The notes beneath the pieces are model-generated. The model was given only the letters and a program-made list of their open reading frames with translations, had not been told where the DNA came from and ran no database searches. Both the position numbers and the translations under genes were made by a program. From the NCBI RefSeq assembly GCF_001644195.2, contig NZ_LWBL02000073.1:1-32524 (forward strand): DNA of 32,524 bases. The letters are read 5' to 3'. Position 1 is the first letter of the stretch; every line of letters begins with the position of its first letter. This document shows positions 32,514 to 32,524 of the stretch, one piece after another. The stretch comes from Bacillus marinisedimentorum. GTDB lineage: Bacteria; Bacillota; Bacilli; Bacillales; Bacillaceae_O.

Positions 32514-32524
32514 TGGACGGGGAG

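Overview
The window looks like chromosomal DNA of an endospore-forming member of the Bacillaceae outside the Bacillus cereus group. This rests on gene content: spoVIF with a SigK-type promoter, the bacillithiol genes yojF and bshB2, an S-box (SAM) riboswitch, a CcpA cre site, strong Shine-Dalgarno sequences with many TTG and GTG starts, and families close to Bacillus subtilis YkkCD, OpuD and YsfBCD. No tRNA, rRNA, CRISPR array, phage gene or transposase was found.

Layout. At 1-1750 a SAM-riboswitch-controlled homoserine dehydrogenase stands alone between terminators. At 1770-6970 a minus-strand block encodes a paired SMR efflux system (YkkCD-like), two BCCT osmolyte transporters and an EamA permease. 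At 7440-9030 lie an inositol-phosphatase family enzyme and a GyrI-like protein. At 9230-12110 are a MOSC protein, the yojF-bshB2 pair, spoVIF, a mobile-looking intergenic repeat and a NUDIX hydrolase. At 12300-18220 are topoisomerase III, an Mpo1/DUF962 membrane protein, a chemoreceptor and a double-GNAT protein. At 18289-23130 are a large RND exporter, a small haem-copper-oxidase-like membrane protein, an unrecognised 118-residue protein and a GNAT enzyme.

At 23213-29119 is a coherent 2-hydroxy-acid (glycolate or lactate) module: a LctP/GlcA-type permease diverges from a CdaR-type regulator, followed by glcD and glcF. It has a consensus cre site between the divergent genes and an unusual hairpin that contains the Shine-Dalgarno sequence of glcD. 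At 29235-31261 are a carboxylesterase, a TANGO2/NRDE protein and a 50-residue basic orphan.

The most interesting locus is at the right end (31312-32513). A previously easy-to-miss 46-codon gene on the minus strand encodes a secreted-type peptide ending in ...ALPFEH, very like the PapR pheromone ending (LPFEF/LPFEY). It diverges from a gene for an HTH-TPR regulator resembling PlcR. Between them is an exact match to the PlcR box (TATGNAN4TNCATA) and a second, degenerate one. This points to a complete PlcR-PapR-type quorum-sensing cassette in an inverted arrangement compared with the tandem plcR-papR order of B. cereus.

A second thread is a family of three palindromes sharing the core GGCAATTGCC. 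Each lies just beyond the end of a minus-strand gene, next to or acting as its terminator.
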